The notes under the pieces: model-generated | What the model was told of the DNA's origin: nothing | Databases searched by the model: none | The model's input: the letters and a program-made list of their open reading frames with translations, nothing else | Assembly: GCA_023268595.1 (NCBI GenBank) | Contig: JALQUD010000009.1 | Location: 1-17,778, forward strand | Direction of reading: 5' to 3' | From: Candidatus Saccharimonadia bacterium | GTDB lineage: Bacteria > Patescibacteriota > Saccharimonadia > Saccharimonadales > UBA4665 | DNA length: 17,778 nt | Made by a program: the position numbers and the translations under genes | Shown here: positions 1-6,376 of the stretch, piece after piece | How positions within the stretch are numbered: the first letter of the stretch is position 1 | Layout of the letters: each line of letters begins with the position of its first letter

Positions 1-288
1 GTACTTGCCAACCTGAACCTCGACCAAAGCAAGGGTGCGCTCGACCTGACCGCCAACGCCACCGATTACACCGCAGCCACCCAGCTGCAGGTCAACCTGT
101 CGGATCCCTCGAACAAGCTGTTCAGCCGGGCCGACATCGTCAACATCGCCTGCGCCAGTGCCGGTGATACATCTGGTGGTAGCACAGCGGCCAACAGCAA
201 ATACCCCTGCACCGTCACCGTTCGCGCATTATTCGCCGACAAGAATCCATACCTCTTCATCACCAATAGCAAGGACGTCAAGCGATGA
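1..288 (+). CDS. PilN-like type IV pilus assembly protein, 3' end only
   Basis: The frame is open from the first base of the window and ends at a TGA that overlaps the next ATG (ATGA), so about 95 C-terminal residues are visible. The fragment has no membrane segment. It starts VLANLNLDQ and ends LFITNSKDVKR, with two cysteines about 22 residues apart. A mixed alpha/beta C-terminal domain would fit the periplasmic/extracytoplasmic part of PilN, an inner-membrane partner of PilO. The call rests mainly on position: it is translationally coupled to a PilO-like gene and lies two genes upstream of a prepilin. The sequence alone is too divergent to be certain, and another extracytoplasmic pilus-operon protein is possible. 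The 5' part, with the expected N-terminal anchor, lies outside the window. Confidence 0.5.
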   Translation, partial: VLANLNLDQSKGALDLTANATDYTAATQLQVNLSDPSNKLFSRADIVNIACASAGDTSGGSTAANSKYPCTVTVRALFADKNPYLFITNSKDVKR

Positions 289-920
289 ACAGCAAACGCC
301 TGTACTTCTTACTCGTCGCCAGCATCTGCCTGCTGGTCGTCGGGCTGACCGGCGGAGCGTACGGCGCCAGCCAGATCCTGGCCGGTCAATCCAAAAGCCT
401 GATCGATGCCCGCAGCAAAGCGGCCGCGCTTGAGCAGCAGCAGACGCAATTGTCCAACGCCAAAGCCAGCGTCACCAAGTACCAGGACGTCAGCCAGATC
501 GCCCGCAGCATCGTCCCGCAGGACAAAGACCAGGCTCAAGCGGTGCGCGAGATCGTCAAGATCGCGTCCGACAACGGCGTCAAATTAGGCGCCATAACCT
601 TCCCGTCGTCCACGCTCGGAGGCACCGGCAGTACTTCCGGAACCACTGGCGCTAGCGGTACACCGGCGCCCAAAGGTCCCAACCCGCAATTGTCGCAGCT
701 GATACCGGCACCGGGCCTGAGCGGTGTGTACACCCTTAAGATCAGCGTCCAGTCAGACAGCAACAGCCCGACTTCGTACGATAAGTTCGTCAGGTTCATG
801 GCCGCATTAGAGAATAACCGCCGCACCGCGCTTGTCAGCGCCATAGCCCTCCAGCCGGACGCCAAGAACCCATCCAACGTCGGCTTCACGCTGACCATAG
901 ACGAGTACATCAAACCATGA
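285..920 (+). CDS. PilO-like type IV pilus inner-membrane assembly protein
   Basis: This 211-residue protein has the bitopic PilO layout. There is a short cytoplasmic start, one membrane helix at about residues 7-29, and an Ala/Gln/Lys-rich coiled-coil stretch at about 35-65. A Gly/Ser/Thr/Pro linker follows at about 108-135, then a C-terminal alpha/beta domain at about 140-211, as in the ferredoxin-like domain of PilO. PilO pairs with PilN to form the alignment subcomplex between the pilus motor and the extracytoplasmic part. The ATG overlaps the previous stop (ATGA), and an AAGGA motif at 271-275 lies about 9 nt upstream, so the start is well supported. It is part of one operon with the flanking genes. 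The family call combines architecture and context; the primary sequence is divergent. Confidence 0.65.
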   Translation: MNSKRLYFLLVASICLLVVGLTGGAYGASQILAGQSKSLIDARSKAAALEQQQTQLSNAKASVTKYQDVSQIARSIVPQDKDQAQAVREIVKIASDNGVKLGAITFPSSTLGGTGSTSGTTGASGTPAPKGPNPQLSQLIPAPGLSGVYTLKISVQSDSNSPTSYDKFVRFMAALENNRRTALVSAIALQPDAKNPSNVGFTLTIDEYIKP

Positions 921-1231
921 GCAAAGACATACAGATCAAACTGGACAAGCAATCACTAGCCGAGGCCGGCGTCAAAGCCGTCAGCCTGGTGTCACGCTAC
1001 GCGGTAGTGCTGTTCTTCGTGCTGGTGGCCGGCGTGTACGGCTTCGTCATCCTGCAGATCAACCTGTTGAGCAGTGCGCAGCCTAGCCAGAGCGATATCG
1101 ATGCCCAAGTGACCGCCACACCTGTGCCGCGTATCGACCCCAAGGTCGCCGGACAACTGGAGCAGCTCAAGGACAACAGCGTCAACGTCCAGGCGCTATT
1201 CGACCAAGCCCGCCAGAACCCTTTCCAATAA
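917..1231 (+). CDS. Small single-pass membrane protein of the pilus operon (position of PilP)
   Basis: This 104-residue protein has a charged N-terminus with LDKQSLAEAGVKA, one hydrophobic segment at about residues 27-48, and a polar extracytoplasmic tail of about 55 residues ending in RQNPFQ. Its ATG overlaps the pilO-like stop codon, so the two are translationally coupled. No strong Shine-Dalgarno motif is visible. In type IV pilus operons the gene after pilO is usually pilP, and its product interacts with the PilN/PilO dimer, but canonical PilP is a lipoprotein and there is no lipobox here. I do not recognise the family by sequence. A role as accessory membrane partner of the PilN/PilO pair is inferred from the operon and topology. 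Confidence 0.55.
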   Translation: MSKDIQIKLDKQSLAEAGVKAVSLVSRYAVVLFFVLVAGVYGFVILQINLLSSAQPSQSDIDAQVTATPVPRIDPKVAGQLEQLKDNSVNVQALFDQARQNPFQ

Positions 1232-1253
1232 TCCAGCCAGGCTTAGACTGTTT

Positions 1254-1262
1254 TGGTATACT
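1254..1262 (+). promoter_or_regulatory. Extended -10 promoter of the prepilin gene
   Basis: TGGTATACT is an extended -10 (TG, one base, TATACT) ending 9 nt before the prepilin ATG. Predicted transcription starts about 3 nt upstream of that ATG, so the mRNA would be essentially leaderless. No convincing -35 hexamer is seen at the usual distance, which is normal for extended -10 promoters. It gives the prepilin a promoter separate from the pilus-assembly operon. Confidence 0.6.
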
Positions 1263-1271
1263 TGAATACAT

Positions 1272-1769
1272 ATGAATACAGCCAGTAACAACCGCTACCG
1301 ACGGGCGGGCAACTCATCGCGGTCCGCATCACGCTCAGGCTTCACGACCATCGAACTGATGCTGGTCGTGGTCATCATCGTCATTCTTGGAGCCCTGATA
1401 ATATCAACGCGCGCCGGCGTGCAGCAGAAGCAGCGTGATTCAGTACGGGAACGGGATATAAAGGAACTGCGCGATGGATTGGAAGGCTATTTCGCCACCA
1501 ACAACCAATATCCTTCACTCAAGAACCTCAACGATGCGGACTGGCGCCAAACACACCTGAAAGCACTGGAGGGTGACGTCTTCCGTGATCCCCGTGGCAA
1601 CGACGACAAACTGGTAGGCAAAGCCCAGCCCAAGGCATATGCTTACATGCCGACTTCGGCAAGCGGCGGTGAATGCGGTGAGGACAAGGGCCAGCAACCG
1701 TGCACACGTTACACGCTGACCGCCACCCTGGAAGGCGGCGGCGCCTACACTAAGGGCAGCCTTAACTAG
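1272..1769 (+). CDS. Type IV prepilin / type II pseudopilin-like protein
   Basis: This 165-residue precursor has a class III signal: a positively charged leader of 23 residues ending in Gly, then the mature start FTTIELMLVV. The prepilin peptidase (PilD) would cut after Gly23 and methylate Phe24, and Glu28 is the conserved Glu+5. The hydrophobic helix runs to about residue 45 and continues into a charged amphipathic alpha-helix (QQKQRDSVRERDIKELRDGL), followed by a globular domain. Two cysteines about 7 residues apart near residues 136-143 could form a C-terminal disulfide as in many pilins, and the layout resembles PilA/GspG-type subunits. Major versus minor pilin cannot be decided. The gene follows the pilus-assembly genes but has its own promoter. 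It converges on the next gene with only 10 bp between the stops. Confidence 0.85.
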   Translation: MNTASNNRYRRAGNSSRSASRSGFTTIELMLVVVIIVILGALIISTRAGVQQKQRDSVRERDIKELRDGLEGYFATNNQYPSLKNLNDADWRQTHLKALEGDVFRDPRGNDDKLVGKAQPKAYAYMPTSASGGECGEDKGQQPCTRYTLTATLEGGGAYTKGSLN

Positions 1770-1779
1770 TCGGAAACGC

Positions 1780-2688
1780 CTACTCTACCGGACGGCCGTT
1801 CTTGAAGGCTTCGACGGCGTTATTGAGCGTGGCTATGGCCTGCTTGGGGTTCGATACATATGTAAAGCGGTAGGTGGTCTCATCACCCTCGGTCGACAAC
1901 CTGATCATACCGTAATTGAGCAGGTATGGCAGTAGGCCCTTCTGGTAATAGCTCGCATCCAGGCTGACGGTCTGCTCGTGCTTGTTGAAAATACCCACCT
2001 GGATTTCCTGGATGACACTCTCGTTGGTCAGATAGAACGTATTCGCCCGGTAGATATACGAGGCGATCATAGCCATGCCGATAGCCAGAAAAGCAACCAG
2101 ACCAAGACTGGCAAGCACCAATAACAGCATGTTCGACTGGTCGTCCCGGCCCACCGTGAACGAAGCCATCACGCCGCCCAATACGACGACAGCCAGGAAC
2201 GCGCCGGCCCAGATGTTGAACAGGCCGATGGGATGTCTTTTGACGGCCATGATGATATATTCGCCGCGACTCAGGTTGAGATGCGGGTACTTACGCTTCG
2301 ACTCCTCGGCCTTAGCCATGATGTCGTCAGGAATCGGCGCTTCGCTGGGTGCGATCGGCCGGCTGACGTGCACATACTGGTGGTTGCCGTGCGACTGCGG
2401 ATTGAAGGCCGGTGCCCAATCACCATCCGTACCGGCAGCACCCGTGGGGGGATTATCGACGACGGCGGCAGCAGCCACGGCTCCAGCCGCACCGGCAGCC
2501 TGTCCACCGGCCGCCGGGTTGTCAGTCCGCGTCTCAGCCGACTCCCCGGATGACACGTCTGACGGGCGCAGGTATAATGGCCGTCCTTGGGTATCGTAAG
2601 CCACCGGTTTGGTGTAATCCGGCTCGCCGGTAGTCTGGCCATCGTTCGTGTTATTCGCGTTATTCACAGGGGTAGGTTTGTCATTCAT
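1780..2688 (-). CDS. PH-domain (bPH_2/YdbS-like) integral membrane protein
   Basis: The 302-residue protein begins with a long soluble region (about 1-150) rich in Asn, Thr, Ala, Gly and Pro and probably disordered. Two membrane helices follow at about 156-178 and 186-213. The C-terminal domain (about 215-295) contains FYLTNESVIQEIQ, a YYQKGLLPYLLNYGMIRL motif and a segment with STEGDETTYRF. This arrangement of TM hairpin plus beta-rich domain matches the bacterial PH-like family PF03703, whose biochemical role is largely unknown. The start at 2688 is supported by an extended -10 (TGGTATACT) ending 9 nt upstream. It is transcribed away from the pilus genes and is probably a single-gene unit. 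Confidence 0.75.
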   Translation of the reverse strand: MNDKPTPVNNANNTNDGQTTGEPDYTKPVAYDTQGRPLYLRPSDVSSGESAETRTDNPAAGGQAAGAAGAVAAAAVVDNPPTGAAGTDGDWAPAFNPQSHGNHQYVHVSRPIAPSEAPIPDDIMAKAEESKRKYPHLNLSRGEYIIMAVKRHPIGLFNIWAGAFLAVVVLGGVMASFTVGRDDQSNMLLLVLASLGLVAFLAIGMAMIASYIYRANTFYLTNESVIQEIQVGIFNKHEQTVSLDASYYQKGLLPYLLNYGMIRLSTEGDETTYRFTYVSNPKQAIATLNNAVEAFKNGRPVE

Positions 2689-2697
2689 TACTGTAGT

Positions 2698-2706
2698 AGT
2701 ATACCA
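2698..2706 (-). promoter_or_regulatory. Extended -10 promoter of the PH-domain gene
   Basis: On the minus strand TGGTATACT lies with its last base 9 nt before the ATG at 2688. It is identical in sequence and spacing to the prepilin promoter at 1254-1262, so the mRNA is predicted to start about 3 nt before the start codon. Confidence 0.6.
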
Positions 2707-2749
2707 GGCCGTTCAAGCCCGCGGCCGTCCGCCGGCTAGCAACCGACCG

Positions 2750-3445
2750 TTAATACGGCTTCAGACCAAGCATCACGGACGCCGGGATGGCATTCTGCGG
2801 GCAAGCCTTGTCTATGTACAGGTCCCACCGTGCAGTCTCCTCGCCAGCCGGTTGGATGCTGCCTTGCAGCTTCCAGTCCTGATTGAACTCTTCCCCCGCC
2901 GGCAGGAAGACTACTCCCCTGGAGCATGCCTGCACTTCGGGCACCCGGCTGAACATATCGTTAAGGTCCTGGGCGTTATACAGCTTGTTGCTGGCCGCAG
3001 CCACCACTCCCTGGTCAATCACCGTCAGATGTTTGCTGGACGCGTCCCACGAATACTTGTATGTCGAACGGGTGTCATTGCTATCGTAATTGGCTGGCAA
3101 ACGCAGTTCGATGGGTGGCAGATAGATGTCACCCGTCTTCGGCTCGATGGGTGCGGCCACGCCGATGTTGTCTATGCCGCTAAGGATCATTGAACGGATC
3201 GGTGCCATAGTCGACTGTTCCGACACCTGGCGGTACTGGGTCCAAAGCACGCTCAGATGGCTTACCAAAAAGCCCAGCGCTACGATCAGTCCGACGGTCA
3301 GCAACGACAATCCGACCGCCCGGCGGCCGTGAAGCGGCAACCGGCCCCACGGACCAGGCCCAGTTGCCGTGTTTCCCTTGTTCTCATCCGTAACGGAAGT
3401 CTCATTGGAATCGGTACGCGAAACTGTTTTAGAAGAAGCCACCAT
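2750..3445 (-). CDS. Unrecognised single-pass membrane protein
   Basis: I use the ATG at 3445 (231 residues), because an extended -10 ends exactly 9 nt upstream of it. The in-frame ATG at 3454 would sit directly against the -10. The protein has a polar, Ser/Thr-rich cytoplasmic start, one hydrophobic segment at about residues 45-68 (GLSLLTVGLIVALGFLVSHL), and an extracytoplasmic domain of about 160 residues. That domain has PPIELRLPANYDSND near its start, two cysteines (EVQACSRGV and DKACPQN) that could pair, and a C-terminus ending in GLKPY. I do not recognise the family. The cysteines and anchor suggest an exported, cell-surface protein. It lies between the PH-domain gene and ruvB, all on the minus strand, each apparently with its own promoter. 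Confidence 0.65.
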   Translation of the reverse strand: MVASSKTVSRTDSNETSVTDENKGNTATGPGPWGRLPLHGRRAVGLSLLTVGLIVALGFLVSHLSVLWTQYRQVSEQSTMAPIRSMILSGIDNIGVAAPIEPKTGDIYLPPIELRLPANYDSNDTRSTYKYSWDASSKHLTVIDQGVVAAASNKLYNAQDLNDMFSRVPEVQACSRGVVFLPAGEEFNQDWKLQGSIQPAGEETARWDLYIDKACPQNAIPASVMLGLKPY

Positions 3446-3454
3446 GTTGTACAT

Positions 3455-3463
3455 ATAATAGCA
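3455..3463 (-). promoter_or_regulatory. Extended -10 promoter of the 231-residue membrane protein gene
   Basis: TGCTATTAT on the minus strand is an extended -10. Nine nt separate it from the ATG at 3445, and the nearer ATG at 3454 falls in that gap. This spacing, repeated at other genes here, is the reason for the shorter start. Confidence 0.55.
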
Positions 3464-3485
3464 TAAGCGCTAGGGTGTGGCAGCT

Positions 3486-4592
3486 TTAGTGGAGTACAGG
3501 CTCAGCTTTGCCTAAATGAGCGTACGCCTTACGCGTCACCTTGCGGCCGCGTGGCGTGCGTTCGATCAGCCCCATCTGCATCAGATACGGCTCAATGAAG
3601 TCTTCTATCGTAGACCGTTCTTCGGCCGTTAAGGCGGCAATGGTCTCGATGCCTACCGGCCCACCGTTGTAGCTTTCGATGATCGCTTCCAATATCATGC
3701 GGTCAGCCGGATCCAAACCGATCGCGTCGACCTCCAACAGCTCCAAAGCCTTCGAACTGATGACCGTGTCGATGATGCCATCGCCGTTGACATCGGCGTA
3801 GTCACGAACCCGCTTTAATAAACGGTTGGCGATGCGCGGCGTCAGACGCGAGCGTTCGGCCAAGGTCAGCGCGGCCTGCGGTTGGATACTGGCCCCCAGG
3901 ATATCGGCTGCGCGTTCGATGATCTGCCGGATCTCGTCGTGCGTATAAAACTCCAGCCGATGGATGATGCCGAAGCGGTCGCGCAGCGGTGCCGCCAAGG
4001 CACCGGTACGGGTGGTAGCGCCAATGAGCGTGAACTTCGGTACGTCCAACCGCAGGCTACGGGCACTCGGCCCCTTACCCAGGATGATATCCAGCTTGAA
4101 GTCTTCCATGGCGCTGTACAGCACCTCTTCGACACTACGGTTAAGCCGGTGGATCTCGTCGATGAACAGTACGTCACCCTCTCCCAGATTGGTCAGCATG
4201 CTGGCCAGGTCGCCCGCCCGCTCGATGGCCGGGCCGGACGTGATACGGATCTGGGCACCCATCTCGTTGGCGATGACGTTGGCCATAGTCGTCTTGCCAA
4301 GGCCGGGTGGCCCGTACAGTAGGACGTGGTCCAGCGGTTCACTACGCTTACGCGCGGCGTCAATCGCCAGGCCGAGGTTACGCTTGAGCCGTTCCTGGCC
4401 GATGTAATTGCTGAAATCCTTGGGTCGCAGCGAGTTCTCGAGCTCACTGTCTTCCGATTCGATGGCCTGCGGCGAAACCGGGCTGGCCTGCTTGGCTTTT
4501 GCCGGCGACTCAGCCACACGCGACGCGCCACCGCCATTGGCACCATTGGTGCCAGCTTCATCAACCATACTGTCGGATATACGTTCAATCAT
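3486..4592 (-). CDS. ruvB: Holliday junction branch-migration ATPase RuvB
   Basis: RuvB is the hexameric AAA+ motor that pulls DNA through the RuvA-bound Holliday junction during recombinational repair. In this 368-residue protein the Walker A motif GPPGLGKT is at about 94-101, Walker B FIDEIH at about 143-148, sensor GATTR at about 191-195, and the arginine-finger region PLRDRFG at about 202-208. The winged-helix DNA-binding end includes LIERTPRGRKVTRKAYAHL. The family core begins near residue 50 (LRPKDFSNYIGQ). The preceding 45 or so residues are a Gly/Ala/Ser-rich extension longer than in typical RuvB. Upstream are a -10 (TATACT) ending 11 nt before the ATG and a GGAG motif, so it can be transcribed separately from ruvA 58 bp upstream. 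The two are on the same strand and could also be co-transcribed. Confidence 0.97.
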   Translation of the reverse strand: MIERISDSMVDEAGTNGANGGGASRVAESPAKAKQASPVSPQAIESEDSELENSLRPKDFSNYIGQERLKRNLGLAIDAARKRSEPLDHVLLYGPPGLGKTTMANVIANEMGAQIRITSGPAIERAGDLASMLTNLGEGDVLFIDEIHRLNRSVEEVLYSAMEDFKLDIILGKGPSARSLRLDVPKFTLIGATTRTGALAAPLRDRFGIIHRLEFYTHDEIRQIIERAADILGASIQPQAALTLAERSRLTPRIANRLLKRVRDYADVNGDGIIDTVISSKALELLEVDAIGLDPADRMILEAIIESYNGGPVGIETIAALTAEERSTIEDFIEPYLMQMGLIERTPRGRKVTRKAYAHLGKAEPVLH

Positions 4593-4603
4593 ATGCTCCG
4601 CCT

Positions 4604-4609
4604 AGTATA
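4604..4609 (-). promoter_or_regulatory. -10 element of ruvB
   Basis: TATACT on the minus strand ends 11 nt before the ruvB ATG, with GGAG between the two. Predicted transcription starts about 5 nt upstream of the ATG, so the GGAG would be at the very 5' end. There is no TG extension here. This is weaker evidence than at the neighbouring genes. Confidence 0.4.
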
Positions 4610-4650
4610 GCGGTATTTCGCAATAAGCGTAAGCCTTGTGCAAGCTTTTA

Positions 4651-5235
4651 TCAGCTCGGTAGCGTCAGCGCACGCTTGATGCGCTCTTCTACGGGCAACG
4701 ACGCGTCAATGCCTTGCAGCGCGGCGGCGGCATCCTGCGGAGAGTAGCCCAAAGCCACCAACGCCTCGACGGCCTCATCTTTCAGCAGGATATTGTCTCC
4801 CTGCAGCAGACCGGTCGAAGCCAGGTCCACGCCTTCCAGACCGACCTTGTCCTTGAGGTCGACGACGATACGCTCGGCGACACGTTTACCTACGCCGGCG
4901 GCCTGCTGGATGAATTTGACATCACCACCGGCGATGGCGGCACGCACACTGGCAGCATTGCCGATACTTAGCACGCTCATGGCCATCTTGGGGCCGACAC
5001 CGTTGACACCAAGTAACAGTTCGAACAGCTTCTTGCCGTCCAGGCGGACGAAACCGAACAGATCATGCGACTGCTCACGGATATGCTCATGCACGTACAC
5101 TTTAATGGTCTGGCCGCTCGCCAACGCACCGGAATCTTCCGCGGTCATAAGCACGCCATAGCCGACGCCATTGACGTCGATGACGGTCTGATCATCGAAT
5201 TTTTCTGACACGGTTCCGGAAAGGCTGGCAATCAT
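4651..5235 (-). CDS. ruvA: Holliday junction branch-migration complex subunit RuvA
   Basis: RuvA tetramers hold the four-way junction open and load RuvB. The 194-residue protein starts MIASLSGTV, as RuvA proteins do, with the N-terminal OB-fold in the first 60 or so residues. Helix-hairpin-helix motifs follow at about 74-89 (LLGVNGVGPKMA) and about 112-130 (AGVGKRVAERIVVDL). A flexible linker leads to the RuvB-binding domain III at about 150-194. The open frame extends 60 bases further upstream, but I reject that start because a -10 (TACAAT) ends exactly 6 nt before the ATG at 5235. The gene is divergent from tspO and upstream of ruvB. Confidence 0.95.
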   Translation of the reverse strand: MIASLSGTVSEKFDDQTVIDVNGVGYGVLMTAEDSGALASGQTIKVYVHEHIREQSHDLFGFVRLDGKKLFELLLGVNGVGPKMAMSVLSIGNAASVRAAIAGGDVKFIQQAAGVGKRVAERIVVDLKDKVGLEGVDLASTGLLQGDNILLKDEAVEALVALGYSPQDAAAALQGIDASLPVEERIKRALTLPS

Positions 5236-5241
5236 AGGCAC

Positions 5242-5247
5242 ATTGTA
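5242..5247 (-). promoter_or_regulatory. -10 element of ruvA (leaderless)
   Basis: TACAAT on the minus strand (within TTACAAT) is followed by 6 nt and the ruvA ATG. With normal -10 to +1 spacing, the first transcribed base would be the A of the start codon. It lies inside the longer upstream open frame and so argues for the 5235 start. Confidence 0.5.
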
Positions 5248-5280
5248 ACCTATTTCACGGCGGCGCTTGCGACGGTGCGG

Positions 5281-5286
5281 TATAAA
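5281..5286 (+). promoter_or_regulatory. -10 element of tspO
   Basis: TATAAA (followed by T) ends 7 nt before the ATG at 5294, giving a predicted leader of about 1 nt. It is 34 bp from the divergent ruvA -10, so the two promoters share an upstream region. It lies inside the TTG-initiated longer frame, supporting the internal ATG as start. Confidence 0.5.
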
Positions 5287-5293
5287 TGACTGC

Positions 5294-5767
5294 ATGAGAC
5301 ATCACAAACCTGCCAAGCTTGCCGGCTCGTTCGTCGCATCATATGCTGCGGCCGGCCTCGGATCACTAGCGACCATCAAGAACATACCTACCTGGTATGC
5401 GGGTCTGGACAAACCCTTCTTCACGCCGCCGAACTGGCTGTTCGGTCCGGTCTGGACGGTCTTATACGGCCTCATCGCCATCAGTCTGTACGCAGTATGG
5501 ACGGCGCCACCATCCGATCGGCGCCGCGAAGCCCTGAACTGGTACGCCATCCAATTGATGCTTAACGCGGCATGGAGCATCGTCTTCTTCGGACTACATC
5601 AATTATGGCCAGGCGTGGTCATCGCGCTGGCGCTACTGGCCAGCATCATAACCAACATCGTCGCGGCACATCATGTCAGGCAGTTGGCGGCGTACCTGCT
5701 CATTCCCTATGCCCTATGGGTAGGCTTCGCGAGCTGTCTGACCATCGGCTTAGCCGTCATGAACTGA
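5294..5767 (+). CDS. tspO: TspO/MBR family tryptophan-rich sensory membrane protein
   Basis: TspO proteins are five-helix membrane proteins that bind porphyrins and related ligands and affect tetrapyrrole and stress responses. This 157-residue protein has the family length. The diagnostic segment WYAGLDKPFFTPPNWLFGPV is followed by WTVLYGLIAISLYAVW, then NWYAIQLMLNAAWSIVFFG and three further hydrophobic stretches. The ATG at 5294 gives the canonical length; a TTG 27 bases upstream is possible but would place the -10 inside the gene. The gene interrupts the ruvBA and ruvC genes and is on the opposite strand. Its ligand in a reduced-genome host-associated bacterium is unknown, and uptake or sensing of host-derived porphyrin is only a guess. 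Confidence 0.93.
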   Translation: MRHHKPAKLAGSFVASYAAAGLGSLATIKNIPTWYAGLDKPFFTPPNWLFGPVWTVLYGLIAISLYAVWTAPPSDRRREALNWYAIQLMLNAAWSIVFFGLHQLWPGVVIALALLASIITNIVAAHHVRQLAAYLLIPYALWVGFASCLTIGLAVMN

Positions 5768-5782
5768 CCAGCCCGCATTCTC

Positions 5783-5807
5783 TTACGCGCTTACGCGAAT
5801 TTACGCG
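5783..5807. repeat. Three closely spaced TTACGCG repeats at the ruvC stop codon
   Basis: TTACGCG occurs at 5783-5789, 5791-5797 and 5801-5807. Read on the minus strand, this is the end of ruvC (TTC GCG TAA) echoed twice after the stop codon. It looks like a local slippage duplication of the last codons. Whether it has a role, for example as a protein-binding site, is unknown. Confidence 0.6.
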
Positions 5808-6292
5808 AAGCGCATGGTCATACTATGCGTGATAGCAGCCGCCAGGGCATCGGCCGCGTCATCGGGCTTTGGAATGTCGCGCAATTGTAGGATGACCCGT
5901 ACCATTTCCTGCATCTGCTTCTTTTCCGCCTTGCCATATCCGGTTATGGCTTGCTTGATCTGCATCGGCGTGTATTCGAACAATTGCAAGCCGGCCTGCT
6001 GGCCACACAGCAGCACCACGCCACGCGCCTGCGACACGGTCATCGCCGTGGTCACGTTACGTGCGAAGAACAGCTTTTCCACCGACATGATGGTTGGCTT
6101 GGTGTCACTGATTATCGCGGTCAGTTCCTCATATATCGTCGCCAGACGTATGGCATCATCCTCATGCACCGGCGTGCGGATGACACCGGCATCAACCAGC
6201 TTGGGCTGTCCGGTCGGCCCGGCGCTCTTGCCCGCTTCTATCACGCCAAAACCGAGTATGCCGGTCCCCGGATCGATGCCAAGTATTCTCAT
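5801..6292 (-). CDS. ruvC: Crossover junction endodeoxyribonuclease RuvC
   Basis: RuvC is the dimeric RNase H-fold resolvase that nicks Holliday junctions symmetrically in the RuvABC complex. The 163-residue protein starts MRILGIDPGTG with catalytic Asp7. The second acidic residue is Glu72 (SVEKLFFARN), and the C-terminal pair is in KPDDAADALAAA (Asp145 and Asp148). The TGYGKAEKKQM segment is the conserved DNA-binding loop region. In-frame ATGs exist upstream at 6298 and 6313. The -10 TATACT at 6300-6305 leaves only 1 nt before the 6298 ATG but 7 nt before 6292, so I choose 6292, which also matches the family N-terminus. It is separated from ruvBA by the oppositely oriented tspO. Confidence 0.96.
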   Translation of the reverse strand: MRILGIDPGTGILGFGVIEAGKSAGPTGQPKLVDAGVIRTPVHEDDAIRLATIYEELTAIISDTKPTIMSVEKLFFARNVTTAMTVSQARGVVLLCGQQAGLQLFEYTPMQIKQAITGYGKAEKKQMQEMVRVILQLRDIPKPDDAADALAAAITHSMTMRFA

Positions 6293-6299
6293 AGCCATA

Positions 6300-6305
6300 A
6301 GTATA
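6300..6305 (-). promoter_or_regulatory. -10 element of ruvC
   Basis: TATACT on the minus strand is followed by 7 nt and the ATG at 6292, so transcription is predicted to start about 1 nt before the start codon. It decides between three in-frame ATGs. Confidence 0.5.
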
Positions 6306-6340
6306 GATGGCACAGGGGATATTACCCAACGCCCGCCTGA

Positions 6341-6370
6341 TTGTCCACGCCGATACCTTCGGTATAGAAT
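6341..6370 (+). promoter_or_regulatory. Promoter of the PLD-fold gene
   Basis: A -35-like TTGTCC at 6341-6346 is followed, after 16-18 nt, by overlapping -10 candidates TATAGA (6363-6368) and TAGAAT (6365-6370). The second ends 6 nt before the ATG at 6377, which would make the message exactly leaderless. It is divergent from the ruvC promoter. Confidence 0.5.
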
Positions 6371-6376
6371 GAACTG

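Noticed and set aside
2689..2749. GC-rich stretch (GCCGGC/GGCCG) as a terminator between two minus-strand genes
   Set aside because: Pairing is imperfect and there is no T-tract on the relevant strand. It mainly contains the promoter of the PH-domain gene.
5236..5295. Longer RuvA N-terminus (20 extra residues)
   Set aside because: The extra part is Arg-rich and not RuvA-like, the -10 for ruvA lies within it, and the family start is MIASLSG at 5235.
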